64,000 bases of DNA from an uncultured Bacteroidales bacterium (lineage in GTDB: Bacteria; Bacteroidota; Bacteroidia; Bacteroidales; WCHB1-69): positions 1-64,000 of the forward strand of contig ONCM01000020.1 of NCBI GenBank assembly GCA_900316305.1. Reading direction: 5' to 3'. The first letter of the stretch is position 1, and the number at the start of each line of letters is the position of its first letter. Below the pieces are notes generated by a model. That model worked only from the letters and a program-made list of their open reading frames with translations. It did not search any database and had not been told where the DNA came from. Below are positions 50,316 to 58,356 of this stretch, piece by piece. Both the position numbers and the translations under genes were made by a program.

Positions 50316-50714
50316 CCCCACCCTCCATTCCGTTTGGCCCCCACCCCAACCCGAAAACCACAAACCATTACGTAATCCACTGAAAAAACGTCAACACCAC
50401 GCATTTTCCGGCCACAAAGCATAACGAAATAACGGGGTGCTCGCAAGCGCAGAGCATAACGAGATAGCGGGGTGCTCGCAAGGGCAAAGCATAACAAAAA
50501 AGCGGGGTTCGCGCAAGAGCAAAGCGTAACGAAAAAGCGGGAACCTCGCAAGAGCAAAGCATAACGAAATAGCGGGGTTCGCGCAAGAGACTGCTCTGGC
50601 GAGACCGAGGTTCCGTTTGGCCCGTTGTGGTTCCCCTATTTCGTCTTGGCTGTGGGGTTCGGAAAAACGTGACTTTTACGGTTTTTCACGGTGGCCAAAC
50701 GGAATGGAGGTGGG
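50316..50714. mobile_element. Inverted-repeat element 2
   Basis: This is a second copy of the element at 49742, with the same outer inverted repeats (50316-50339 and 50693-50714). About 95 bp are shared after the left end and about 125 bp before the right end. The left half of the inner inverted repeat is missing, so the array starts directly after CCGGCC. The internal array is shorter. The right end runs into a G12 tract. Confidence 0.7.
50412..50605. repeat. 35-bp tandem array in element 2
   Basis: A partial unit, then units starting at 50443, 50478, 50513, 50548 and 50583, exactly 35 bp apart. The first four are full and the last is partial. Same theme as in element 1, with fewer units. 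Confidence 0.85.
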
Positions 50715-50723
50715 GGGGGGGGG
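50712..50723 (+). repeat. G12 homopolymer tract
   Basis: Twelve consecutive G at the right end of element 2. The matching place in element 1 has six (50197-50202). It ends 16 bp before the TTG box of a promoter, a position where slippage could change promoter strength. Confidence 0.8.
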
Positions 50724-50739
50724 TCGATAACCCATGCTC

Positions 50740-50770
50740 TTGGCGAGTTAATTAAAAAAATGTATTTTTG
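50740..50770 (+). promoter_or_regulatory. Promoter without an intact gene
   Basis: TTG (50740-50742), 20 bases, TATTTTTG (50763-50770). This is a good match to the Bacteroidota promoter, 16 bases before an ATG that opens only 21 codons. Confidence 0.7.
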
Positions 50771-50786
50771 CAGAAAATAAAATATT

Positions 50787-50852
50787 ATGAAATCTGGATA
50801 CATCTTGAAGGCCAACGGTTACGCGGGAATGGTGCGTCAGAGGGGATTGTAG
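50787..50852 (+). pseudogene. 21-codon ORF, probably a gene start cut by a repeat
   Basis: The reading frame MKSGYILKANGYAGMVRQRG ends at a TAG supplied by the R2 palindrome. From codon 8 on, the DNA is a block of about 50 bp that also occurs at 52158-52210. Only the promoter and the first few codons therefore look native. No family is recognisable. It could also be a genuine leader peptide. Confidence 0.3.
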
Positions 50853-50877
50853 AGACGTTTCAGGAAACGTCTCTACA
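50848..50877. repeat. TGTAGAGACG palindrome, copy R2
   Basis: TGTAGAGACGTTT and AAACGTCTCTACA flank a four-base loop. Shares its left flank (50810-50847) with copy R3. Confidence 0.85.
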
Positions 50878-51092
50878 GCGTGGCGGAGATGTCACCCCAC
50901 CCTGTTGTCCCGCGTTGCCCTCGTTATCGTCCAAAATTTGCGAAAACCGAAATTAATTTTTACAATTAATTGTTAATATTTTACATCACCACTTCGCAAG
51001 ACGCTGGCATTCAGCAATAAAAAATTTTTCATAAAAATTATTATTTCACAGGAATTTGTTGTATTTTTGCGGCACAAGAAAACAATTATATT
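50853..51092. other. AT-rich spacer with a candidate promoter
   Basis: No gene is seen. A plus-strand TATTTTTG at 51062-51069 lies 23 bases before the start of the degenerate gene at 51093. No TTG is at proper spacing. Confidence 0.4.
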
Positions 51093-51603
51093 ATGACCAT
51101 GCAACAAGTCGAGAAAAGCAGCGAATTATCAAACAAATTACTGTCCGAGAATCCAGTATGTCAATTATCTGGCAATGAATTTTCAAAAGTGGAAGGAAAG
51201 ACTTTGCATCAACAAATAGAGGAGTATTTTAAATCTTGTGGAGATCACGTATCGACCAAATTTGGCGATGTTTTCATTGATGACAGACGAAAAACATATC
51301 TGCATTGTTGTTGTAATTGACAATACAACGACACGCAGATTATATGTTCACGAAGTGTTTCTAACAAAAAATCTCCTTGAGGATGTTGCGGTTTCCATTG
51401 CAGTTCTTGGGGCAGAAACGCCCGTCACCCAACCTAAAGGAGAGGTCGCAAAAGTACTAAAAAATCATATACAGAACACATATTCAAAAGAAGAAATTTC
51501 AAACTTATTAAACAGCATGCAAAAGACTGAAAACAAAACAGATATGTGTTTCGGAAAAGATGCCAAAACAACAAAGAAACGGGAAATCATAAATCGATTA
51601 TAA
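51093..51603 (+). pseudogene. Broken gene resembling the PBECR/LPD family of phage-type nuclease domains
   Basis: Two overlapping frames make one protein. Frame 1 (51093-51320) gives MTMQQVEKSSELSNKLLSEN and later GNEFSKVEGKTLHQQIEEYF and TKFGDVFIDD. Frame 2 (from about 51290 to 51603) gives KHICIVVVIDNTTTRRLYVH and EVFL. In intact proteins of the barnase/EndoU/colicin-like PBECR group I would expect an HGIGR-type block between these two parts; here it is missing. So both a frameshift and an internal deletion are likely. The family assignment is from memory of motif order, not a search. The domain is found in phage and conjugative-element polyvalent proteins, which would fit the accessory setting. 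Confidence 0.45.
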
Positions 51604-51683
51604 CACACATACTGAAAATTCAGTTCGGATTCGTGCATTTCACGCACGCCCCCTAAAACCGTAAAACCGCCTTATCAGGAAAT

Positions 51684-51923
51684 CTAAGGTCTACGGTCGA
51701 TGACCGGAGAAATATTCACCTTAGCAACACCCGTAGTGTCACAATAGACCCCGCTTTCCAAAAAAGCCGCTATGGATTCTGCGATTATTTTTAGATTTGT
51801 TATTGCACCAATAACATTTTTTTGTATTTTTGCCGCGTCATTCTCTTGAGAAGCCGTAGTGGCCTCGGGCCTGCTTATCAGTTCAAGGGAATGACTTTTT
51901 TTGTTTTGCATAGGTTCCTTCAT
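51684..51923 (-). CDS. Small hypothetical protein
   Basis: 79 residues from the ATG at 51923 (MKEPMQNKKSHSLELISRPE), with LKIIAESIAAFLESGVYCDT near the middle. A TTG start 12 bases upstream would overlap the -7 box, so the ATG is preferred. No known domain is recognised. A well-formed promoter lies directly upstream and would give a very short leader. The protein is polar with one amphipathic stretch and no signal peptide. Expression is plausible, function unknown. Confidence 0.45.
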   Translation of the reverse strand: MKEPMQNKKSHSLELISRPEATTASQENDAAKIQKNVIGAITNLKIIAESIAAFLESGVYCDTTGVAKVNISPVIDRRP

Positions 51924-51932
51924 TTTTTCCGG

Positions 51933-51963
51933 CAAAGATACACAATATCCATTTAATTGTCAA
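51933..51963 (-). promoter_or_regulatory. Promoter of the small hypothetical gene
   Basis: On the minus strand TTG (51963-51961), 20 bases, TATCTTTG (51940-51933). It is divergent from a plus-strand TATCTTTG at 51983-51990 that has no gene after it except repeats and the uvrA 3' end. Confidence 0.7.
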
Positions 51964-52088
51964 CGGAAAAACAATTTTTATTTATCTTTGAAAGACAACA
52001 TTTTATAGAAAATATTTACAATTTTTGTGTTGAATAGTTAATTTTTCAAGAAGGGTTTTGGAAGAATTTCAGGTTTCAGGCCTCAAAA

Positions 52089-52145
52089 GGGCTGAAACCC
52101 GACGTATGTTAGGCAAAGGTGAAGCGGAGCGGAGCGGAGCCTTGG
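52089..52145. repeat. REP-like double hairpin, copy S4 (reversed)
   Basis: Reads GGGCTGAAACCCGAC, then TATGTTAGG, then a stretch of GGAGC units ending CCTTGG. This is the reverse complement layout of copy S3 at 61139, with a few changes. Confidence 0.55.
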
Positions 52146-52195
52146 ATCAACGATCAACGGCCAACGGTTACGCGAGAATGGTGCGTCAGAGGGGG

Positions 52196-52229
52196 ATTGT
52201 AGAGACGTTTCCCGAAACGTCTCTACAAT
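52196..52229. repeat. TGTAGAGACG palindrome, copy R3, overlapping the uvrA stop
   Basis: ATTGTAGAGACGTTT and its complement flank CCCG. The uvrA stop codon TAG (52223-52225, minus strand) is part of the right arm. The preceding 38 bp (52158-52195) match the flank of copy R2. Confidence 0.85.
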
Positions 52230-55048
52230 TTCTCCCGCATCCACTCCGCCGTGTAAGACTTCTCACACTTCACCAAATCCTCCGGCGTGCCCTCGAACAC
52301 GACCGCGCCGCCGCCGTCACCGCCCTCGGGACCGAGGTCGATGATCCAGTCGGCGCACTTGATGAGCTCGGTGTTGTGCTCGATGACCAAGACCGTATTG
52401 CCATGCTCGATCAGCCGGTTGAAGGAGTCGTAGAGCTTGTGGATGTCGTGGAAATGCAAACCCGTGGTGGGTTCGTCGAAGATGAAGAGCTTGTGCTGCT
52501 TATCGTCGTCCTGCGCCAGGAAGTTGGCCAGTTTCACGCGCTGCGCCTCACCGCCCGACAACGTGGAGGAGGGCTGTCCCAAGACCAAGTACTCCAACCC
52601 CACATCCTGCAACGGCTGCAGTCTCTGCAGGATATTCTTGGTGATATCGTTGGGCGTCAGACTGTTGAAAAACTCCAACGCTTCGTTAACGGTCATATTC
52701 AGCACATCGTTGATGTCCTTGCCCGAGACCTTTATGTCCAACGCATCGTCGCGGAAACGCTTTCCCTGACACGACGGACAGACCATCTCGACATCGGCCA
52801 TGAACTGCATGTTGATGTGGATGACACCTTCGCCCTCGCACTCCTCACAACGACCACCGGGCACATTGAAGGAAAAGAAACCGGTCTTGTAGTTGCGTTG
52901 CTTGGACAACGGCTGGGCAGAGTAAAGTTCCCGAATATAGTCGAAAATCTTGAGATAAGTGGCCGGATTGGAACGCGAAGAACGTCCGATGGCATCCTGA
53001 TCGACCATCACTACGCCGGACACCTTAGTCATATCGCCGGAAACACTGCTGCAACGACCCGACCTCGGCACGTTGGCGTCGCCCAACAAGCGCGCCACGG
53101 AGGGGTAGATGATGTCGGTCACCAACGTACTCTTGCCCGAGCCGCTCACGCCCGTCACCACCGTGAAGCACTCCAACGGTATCTTCACGTCAATATTCTT
53201 CAAGTTGTGCTCCCTCGCGCCCGTCACCTCTATGTAGTTGCGCCATTTGCGACGATATTGCGGCAACGGAATGCGCATCACGTCCTTCTCCTCAGCATCT
53301 GGCATCATACCTCGCAAATAGCTGGCGGTCAAATTCTTCTTCTGCGACAACAACTTGTCAAAGGTGCCTGAGAAGGTCACCTCACCACCGAACTGTCCAG
53401 CTTTCGGACCGATATCCACGATGTAGTCGGCGGCCTTGATGATGGCCTCGTCGTGCTCCACCACAATCACCGTGTTACCGATGTCGCGCAACCGCTTCAA
53501 CACGTTGATAAGATTCTGGGTATCACGAGGATGAAGTCCGATACTCGGTTCGTCAAGGATGTAGAGCGACCCCACGAGACTGCTACCTAACGAGGTGGCC
53601 AGGTTGATGCGCTGCGACTCACCGCCCGAAAGCGTGGCGCAATTGCGATCCAAGGTAAGGTATCCGAGCCCCACCTCGTCCAGAAGTCCGATACGGGTGG
53701 TCAGCTCCCGCATCAAAATTTTGGCGATTTCCTTTTCGTTATCGTTTTGATATTCAAAGTTTTCAAAAAATTTCTTAAGGTCGGATATCGGCATATTCTG
53801 CAGCTCCGCAATGGACTTGCCGTTGACCTTCACGTACTGCGCGTCCTTGCGCAAACGCGTACCGTGGCACTCCGGACAAAGCTCGCGCCCGCGATAGCGC
53901 GCCTGCATCACGCGGAACTGGATCTTGTAGGTGTTGGCCGCCACGAAGTCGAAAAACTGTGTGATACCGTGCACGTCGTGCTTCACATCGCCGTACCAGA
54001 GCAGGTTGTACTCTTCCTCGGTAAGGTCGTCGATGGCGCGATAGACCGGGAAGTCAAGCTTGGAAGCGTTACGGATGAAATGGCGTTTCCACTCGCCCAT
54101 TACCTCACCGTGCCAGCAGGCCACCGCCTCCTCGGCCACCGACAGCGAACGGTCGGGGAAAACGAGGTCGGGGTTCACGCCCTCCACCATGCCCGTGCCC
54201 GAACAGGTGGGACACGCGCCGTATGGGTTATTGAAGCTAAACATATTGACCGTAGGTTCTTCAAAAGTCATGCCGTCGGCTTCAAAAAAGTTGCTGAAAG
54301 ACTTCAAAACGCTCTTTTCGCCGTCGCGAAGCACCGCACAAGTACCCTTGCCTTCCGAAAAGGCCACGTTCACCGCGTCGGTGACACGAACCTGTTGCGA
54401 CGACAAACTGTCCGACTTGAAACGGTCCACCATGATATACAGTTTGGACAGTTCAGGCTCTTTCGGAAATTTTATAACATCGTCTATTTCAAAGAGTTGT
54501 TTATCATACACCATTCGGTTAAAACCTTGCTGGCGCAGAATTTGCAGTTGGTCGGCGATGGTACGACCTTCGGGAATCACCACGGGTGCGAGCACGTAAA
54601 CACGCTCACCTGCAGGACATTGCATGATGTAGCGAAGGACGTCCTTCACATCCTGCCGCTTCACCTCCTGTCCGCTGATGGGCGAGTAGGTGTGGCCGAT
54701 GCGGGCGAACAACAGCTTGAGGTACTCGTAAATCTCGGTCACCGTTCCCACGGTCGAACGCGGGTTGCGGGAGAGGATCTGCTGCTCGATGGCGATGGCC
54801 GGCGGGATGCCGGTGATGGACTTCACGTCGGGCTTGCGCATCCGCCCCATAAACTGACGGGCGTACGAACTGAGGCTCTCGACGTACCGCCGCTGACCTT
54901 CCGCATAGAGCGTGTCGAAGGCCAACGACGACTTGCCGGAACCAGACAAACCAGTAATTACAATGAATTTATTACGAGGAATATCTAAGTCAATGTTTTT
55001 CAGATTGTTGACTTTCGCTCCCCGTATGCTTATTTTCTTCTCTCTCAC
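52223..55048 (-). CDS. uvrA: Excinuclease ABC subunit A
   Basis: 941 residues, normal for UvrA. The first Walker A (GLSGSGKSS) is at residues 33-41 and the second (GVSGSGKST) at about residue 633. ABC signatures are [12 protein letters not shown] at about residue 473 and [12 protein letters not shown] at about 829. Zinc-finger cysteines occur in CPTCSGTG (about 280) and in CEECEGEG with CPSCQG (about 730-760). UvrA dimers find bulky DNA lesions and load UvrB. The GTG start overlaps the stop of the upstream gene by four bases. Its stop codon lies in a REP-like palindrome. Confidence 0.98.
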   Translation of the reverse strand: MREKKISIRGAKVNNLKNIDLDIPRNKFIVITGLSGSGKSSLAFDTLYAEGQRRYVESLSSYARQFMGRMRKPDVKSITGIPPAIAIEQQILSRNPRSTVGTVTEIYEYLKLLFARIGHTYSPISGQEVKRQDVKDVLRYIMQCPAGERVYVLAPVVIPEGRTIADQLQILRQQGFNRMVYDKQLFEIDDVIKFPKEPELSKLYIMVDRFKSDSLSSQQVRVTDAVNVAFSEGKGTCAVLRDGEKSVLKSFSNFFEADGMTFEEPTVNMFSFNNPYGACPTCSGTGMVEGVNPDLVFPDRSLSVAEEAVACWHGEVMGEWKRHFIRNASKLDFPVYRAIDDLTEEEYNLLWYGDVKHDVHGITQFFDFVAANTYKIQFRVMQARYRGRELCPECHGTRLRKDAQYVKVNGKSIAELQNMPISDLKKFFENFEYQNDNEKEIAKILMRELTTRIGLLDEVGLGYLTLDRNCATLSGGESQRINLATSLGSSLVGSLYILDEPSIGLHPRDTQNLINVLKRLRDIGNTVIVVEHDEAIIKAADYIVDIGPKAGQFGGEVTFSGTFDKLLSQKKNLTASYLRGMMPDAEEKDVMRIPLPQYRRKWRNYIEVTGAREHNLKNIDVKIPLECFTVVTGVSGSGKSTLVTDIIYPSVARLLGDANVPRSGRCSSVSGDMTKVSGVVMVDQDAIGRSSRSNPATYLKIFDYIRELYSAQPLSKQRNYKTGFFSFNVPGGRCEECEGEGVIHINMQFMADVEMVCPSCQGKRFRDDALDIKVSGKDINDVLNMTVNEALEFFNSLTPNDITKNILQRLQPLQDVGLEYLVLGQPSSTLSGGEAQRVKLANFLAQDDDKQHKLFIFDEPTTGLHFHDIHKLYDSFNRLIEHGNTVLVIEHNTELIKCADWIIDLGPEGGDGGGAVVFEGTPEDLVKCEKSYTAEWMREKL

Positions 55049-55626
55049 AGACCCAACACCAACTTTGCAACGTCCTCGCTAATTTCTTTCACACCCTTCT
55101 GGGCGAGTTTGTCATACTGCTTCATATCCATAGAGGAAATACGGCGCTGACTGAAAGAGATGACTTCATTATCACCATCATAGATCACGCCATCCGTGGA
55201 GAAAGAGGCACTGCCGGCACCGAAGCCGACCCACGCGCGCATGGCACGGTTGCCAAGGTCCATATCCCTCCAGGTCAGTTGAATCACAATAGCGTTAGGA
55301 TCGCGATAGTCGGCGCTTTGGCCCACCACCACCTTATAACCGGCCTTCGTCAGCTTCTGTTGCATGTTGTCAACCACAGACTTGGTCAAAGTTTTCAACG
55401 TATTGTTCACGACGGCCTTCAACTCCTTATCTTTCGGGATTTCCACATTAGAAGTCTCAACCGGCAGAATCACCACCGTTTTGCGGCCGGAGAAATCGTA
55501 AGCGGACTTGACTTCAAGCTCATCGATACATTTATTCCATTCCTTGTACGTTCCGACGGGAATCTGGGCCATCAGGCCGAATGAAGCAAGCAGGATAACT
55601 GCCAGAAAGAAAAATGACTTTTTCAT
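55045..55626 (-). CDS. Secreted protein of unknown function
   Basis: 193 residues with a signal peptide ([20 protein letters not shown], cut near AQ). The mature part begins [20 protein letters not shown] and has [20 protein letters not shown] and [20 protein letters not shown]. The late segment resembles small lipoproteins that assemble or measure envelope components (DUF4410-like), but there is no lipobox cysteine and I do not recognise a family with confidence. It overlaps uvrA by four bases and probably shares a transcript with it. Confidence 0.75.
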   Translation of the reverse strand: MKKSFFFLAVILLASFGLMAQIPVGTYKEWNKCIDELEVKSAYDFSGRKTVVILPVETSNVEIPKDKELKAVVNNTLKTLTKSVVDNMQQKLTKAGYKVVVGQSADYRDPNAIVIQLTWRDMDLGNRAMRAWVGFGAGSASFSTDGVIYDGDNEVISFSQRRISSMDMKQYDKLAQKGVKEISEDVAKLVLGL

Positions 55627-55724
55627 AATAAATTGGTATTTAACTATTTAATTGATTAAAAAAGATTAAAACGGACACTATCCGTCAATATTGCATATTG
55701 CGCCGCGAAAATACTATTTTTTTG

Positions 55725-55732
55725 TAATTTTG
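55725..55732 (+). promoter_or_regulatory. Candidate -7 box of the lipid kinase gene
   Basis: TAATTTTG matches TAnnTTTG and lies 22 bases before the start codon. TTG at 55698-55700 gives a 24-base spacing, which is long. Confidence 0.4.
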
Positions 55733-55754
55733 CAGCCAAATTTCCATCCGAAAT

Positions 55755-56699
55755 ATGACAAATTTGAACATAAGAGACCACGTTTGGCATATCATACTGA
55801 ACACCAATGCCAATGAGAAAAAATGCGAACGAAAATGGCAGGAGGTGGCCAAAGTCCTGGAGAACCATAATATCCGCTACGAGCGGCACACTGTCAATGC
55901 GCCCGGCCAAGGTATCGAAACCGCCAAATCGCTGTGCGAAAGCGGAATACGGCACATTGTGGCGGCCGGCGGCGACGGCACCGTCAACGAGGTCGTCAAC
56001 GGCATCATGATGTCCGGCGTCAACACCCGCGAGGTGTGGATGGCCGTATTGCCCTTAGGACGCGGCAACGACTGGGTGCGCACGCACCGTTACCCGCAAC
56101 GCATCGAAGAGGTGGTCGAGCTGTGGTGCAAAGGCCGTTTCATGCAACACGACATCGGGAAGGTCACCACGCAAACCGCTGACAGCCAAACCCAAAGCCG
56201 CTATTTCATCAACATTGCCGGCTTCGGCTTCGATGCGGACGTGATTTATGACGTCACGCACAACACGTCCCATTTCTTAGGCTTCAACACCTACGTGCTC
56301 TCCCTGCTGAAGACGCTTTTCTCGCACAAGCCCACGCCCATCAAGGTCTCTGCCGACAACGGTTTCCACTACGAAGGCAAGGTCTTCATGGTCATCGCGG
56401 CCATCTGCCAGTACAACGGCGGCGGCATCCGCGAGGCCAAGTACGCCATCCCCGACGACGGCAAGATCGACCTCATCGTCGTCCCGGCCATGAGCATCCC
56501 CAAAGTGCTCAAGCACCTGAAAGACATGACCTCCGGCGACCACATCGACAAAATCAAGGAAATCCGAAAAGTCCTCGCCACCGACATCACCATCACCTCC
56601 GACCAACTTTTCCGCGCTGAAACCGAAGGGGAGCTGCTCGTCACCGGGGACTACCATGTGGAGGTGGTAGCGAATGCGGTGAACGTATTAACCAGTTAG
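55755..56699 (+). CDS. Diacylglycerol kinase-family lipid kinase (YegS/DagK-like)
   Basis: 314 residues. The nucleotide-binding motif GGDGTVNEVVNG is at about residues 71-83, and LPLGRGNDWVRT takes the place of the usual P-x-GTxND. The all-beta C-terminal domain follows, with NGGGIREAKYAIPDDGKIDL. The family phosphorylates diacylglycerol or sphingoid lipids at the membrane. Bacteroidota make sphingolipids, so a sphingoid base is possible. It is divergent from the uvrA pair. The stop codon lies where a heptamer array begins. Confidence 0.9.
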   Translation: MTNLNIRDHVWHIILNTNANEKKCERKWQEVAKVLENHNIRYERHTVNAPGQGIETAKSLCESGIRHIVAAGGDGTVNEVVNGIMMSGVNTREVWMAVLPLGRGNDWVRTHRYPQRIEEVVELWCKGRFMQHDIGKVTTQTADSQTQSRYFINIAGFGFDADVIYDVTHNTSHFLGFNTYVLSLLKTLFSHKPTPIKVSADNGFHYEGKVFMVIAAICQYNGGGIREAKYAIPDDGKIDLIVVPAMSIPKVLKHLKDMTSGDHIDKIKEIRKVLATDITITSDQLFRAETEGELLVTGDYHVEVVANAVNVLTS

Positions 56700-56709
56700 C
56701 AGCCAACAT

Positions 56710-56751
56710 AGTTAGCAGTTAGTAGTTAGCAGTTAGTAGTTAGCAGTTAGC
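56710..56751. repeat. Left arm of cassette 1 (AGTTAGC/AGTTAGT)
   Basis: Six perfect-phase 7-bp units in plus orientation. Degenerate units extend left to the lipid kinase stop codon (56697-56699). The inner end is followed by cagttcgt, continuous with the last codons of the four-helix-bundle gene. Confidence 0.9.
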
Positions 56752-57129
56752 AGTTCGTTTTTCGGAATGCTGTCGGGATTTGGGATATTTTTGTGTTTTA
56801 GTTATTGCAGACAATATTTTTATTAGTTCGAGATTGTCATTTCTGATACTTTCATATTGGAAATCCGTAATGTATCCATTTTTATGCAGCATATCAATCC
56901 AATAGGAAGTTTCTGAAGACTCCTTATAAGCGATATACATTTTTGCGTAAAAATCTTTTTTTGACTGAGCGCATAACGCCTCGCTAATGTTGGCCCCTAT
57001 GCTTGTGCCCGAACGCAGTATTTGCTTAGACATCACAAATTCACCCTTTTGCTGTTGCAAATATTGATATAGTTTTATTATTCTTGATGCAAAACAACGG
57101 CTCTTTTCTTGTATAATACTATGTTTCAT
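56740..57129 (-). CDS. Four-helix bundle protein (S23/23S rRNA-IVP family), copy 1
   Basis: 129 residues from ATG 57129 (MKHSIIQEKSRCFASRIIKL). The family motif LRSGTSIGANISEALCAQSK and the following KKDFYAKMYIAYKESSET with YWIDML are clear. Members fold as a four-helix bundle and often form oligomers. Relatives include ORFs inside 23S rRNA intervening sequences and the Avd protein of diversity-generating retroelements. The molecular role of free-standing members is unknown. The last codons (TANC) are inside the left heptamer arm. A TATTTTTG box lies at 57162-57169. Copy 2 is about 84% identical by hand count over about 114 residues. Confidence 0.88.
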   Translation of the reverse strand: MKHSIIQEKSRCFASRIIKLYQYLQQQKGEFVMSKQILRSGTSIGANISEALCAQSKKDFYAKMYIAYKESSETSYWIDMLHKNGYITDFQYESIRNDNLELIKILSAITKTQKYPKSRQHSEKRTANC

Positions 57130-57161
57130 GATTACCTAATTTTTTATTTTCAATCTATTTG

Positions 57162-57169
57162 CAAAAATA
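57162..57169 (-). promoter_or_regulatory. Candidate -7 box of four-helix-bundle copy 1
   Basis: The minus strand reads TATTTTTG, 32 bases before the start. The same position is conserved in copy 2. Confidence 0.45.
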
Positions 57170-57238
57170 AAAATGAAAGGCAAAAGATATTGTAAGTGAT
57201 AGAAAAAAATATCAACACAGAGCAGTTCGTCCCGCCAA

Positions 57239-57301
57239 ACTGCTAACTGCTAACTGCTAACTGCTAACTGCTAACTGCTAACTGCTAACTGCTAACTACT
57301 A
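57239..57301. repeat. Right arm of cassette 1 (ACTGCTA)
   Basis: Eight perfect actgcta units and one actacta. The stop codon of the neighbouring P-loop gene (57299-57301) is part of the array. Confidence 0.92.
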
Positions 57302-58303
57302 ACTAAGCATTACGTCATAGACTGGCACCTCAAACACCCCTTCCATCGCTTTCACCAATACTTCTGACGGTATCGTGTAGCCGCTCGGGGCCACGGGGTT
57401 CACCGTGACGGCGATCAGGTTCGGGCGCTTCAGGACGAAGAGGCGGCCGCCCTTGCTGAGGAAGAGCCGCAAGGTCATCGGGGTGACGAATATCTTGGTG
57501 AAGTCCTTCACGATGACAGCACAGTCCTTCACTTCGGACTGCATTTTAAGAAAATTTAACATGCTATCGGTGAGGATTCCGCTGATGAAAAGGTGGTTTC
57601 CGTGGGAGAAAAGTTCTGCTTTGTATTTGTCGGAAAGCAACGACGACGGGATGTTCAGCGACACCAACTCGCCGTCCTCTATGGCGAAGATGCCGTTCTC
57701 CAGCAGGAGCAGCTCGTCCGCCAAAGGAGTCTCGTACTCAGGGATTTGCATCAAATCGTGGACCTCTGCCGTTTTCTTCACGATGGTGTTCAAGTCGGGG
57801 GCAATGGCTGCACCAGTGGAGAGAATCAGCCCGTCGGTGATGGTCGGGGAGGCGTGGCTCTTGCGCGACAACGCCCCATCCACGATGGTGAGATCAACTC
57901 CGTACTCCCCCATCCTATCCAGCACCTTGCGCACTCCGCCCGTGGTAGCCGGTCCCGACAGGATCACTTTGCCGGCCTGCAACACCCGCGCCGTCACTAA
58001 GCGACCCAACGAGGTGCTATCATCCGACAGATCAATGATTTCCGAGAGCAGTAGTCGTTGCCGGTAGTGGTACTCGGAGGTCACGAAGACAGTACCCTCA
58101 TACAGCTCGATCTCCGGCTTCTCGGTCTGCGTCACCTGGTCGGTCTTCTCCCCGTCGATTCCGATGCTCGTCACCGCCACCCGCACGCCACGTTTCCGCA
58201 GCTGCTCCAGCAGGTAGTTGAGCGCGACCGTCTTACCGGTATTCTTCGCCATACCGGTGATGGAGAGGGTTTTGCATTGGAGGATGTTATCTATTAATGA
58301 CAT
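57299..58303 (-). CDS. P-loop NTPase, possibly KamB-like aminomutase reactivase subunit
   Basis: 334 residues. An N-terminal P-loop GMAKNTGKT is at about residues 17-25, in the context of MobB/BioD-like NTPases. It is followed by VAVTSIGIDGEKTDQVTQTE and, later, LTIVDGALSRKSHASPTITD. The C-terminal half (KDFTKIFVTPMTLRLFLSKG) and the ending EVPVYDVMLS resemble what I recall of KamB, a reactivase subunit for the B12-dependent lysine 5,6-aminomutase in lysine fermentation. None of kamA, C, D or E is nearby, so the role is uncertain. The gene stands alone between the two four-helix-bundle cassettes, and its stop lies in a heptamer array. Confidence 0.6.
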   Translation of the reverse strand: MSLIDNILQCKTLSITGMAKNTGKTVALNYLLEQLRKRGVRVAVTSIGIDGEKTDQVTQTEKPEIELYEGTVFVTSEYHYRQRLLLSEIIDLSDDSTSLGRLVTARVLQAGKVILSGPATTGGVRKVLDRMGEYGVDLTIVDGALSRKSHASPTITDGLILSTGAAIAPDLNTIVKKTAEVHDLMQIPEYETPLADELLLLENGIFAIEDGELVSLNIPSSLLSDKYKAELFSHGNHLFISGILTDSMLNFLKMQSEVKDCAVIVKDFTKIFVTPMTLRLFLSKGGRLFVLKRPNLIAVTVNPVAPSGYTIPSEVLVKAMEGVFEVPVYDVMLS

Positions 58304-58328
58304 TGTAAATACTTGTTGTTATTGAATT

Positions 58329-58356
58329 AGTTAGCAGTTAGTAGTTAGTAGTTAGC
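58329..58356. repeat. Left arm of cassette 2 (AGTTAGC/AGTTAGT)
   Basis: Four 7-bp units in plus orientation. They are followed by agtttgt, which merges with the 3' end of the second four-helix-bundle gene. Confidence 0.88.

Larger units (their letters stand above)
49509..50786. other. Non-coding accessory region upstream of the giant gene
   Basis: No convincing gene is seen in 1.28 kb. The region holds the giant gene's leader and candidate promoter (49599-49606), two related inverted-repeat elements (49742-50200 and 50316-50714), a 109-bp spacer between them, a G12 tract, and a rightward promoter (50740-50770). ORFs here only follow the 35-bp repeats. Confidence 0.7.
56710..57301 (-). mobile_element. 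Four-helix-bundle cassette 1
   Basis: About 592 bp: left heptamer arm, a four-helix-bundle gene on the minus strand, a promoter-like region, and a right heptamer arm in inverse orientation. AGCAGTTCGT occurs as a direct repeat at both inner junctions (56749-56758 and 57221-57230). At the right junction AGCAGTT and AACTGCT (57238-57244) can form a hairpin. A homologous cassette lies at 58329-58925. Confidence 0.7.

Noticed and set aside
49702..50586. Several minus-strand ORFs with repeating Leu/Cys-rich peptides
   Set aside because: They only follow the 35-bp tandem units through successive frames and have no start context or domain.
49858..50605. Possible CRISPR arrays
   Set aside because: The roughly 35-bp units are similar along their whole length, with no variable spacers, and no cas gene is near.
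50768..50956. A plus-strand ORF across the R2 palindrome
   Set aside because: It overlaps the 21-codon frame in another phase and consists mainly of the dispersed repeat.
52058..53371. A 437-codon plus-strand ORF downstream of a TATCTTTG box at 51983
   Set aside because: Most of it is antisense to uvrA, and its beginning is made of REP-like repeats.
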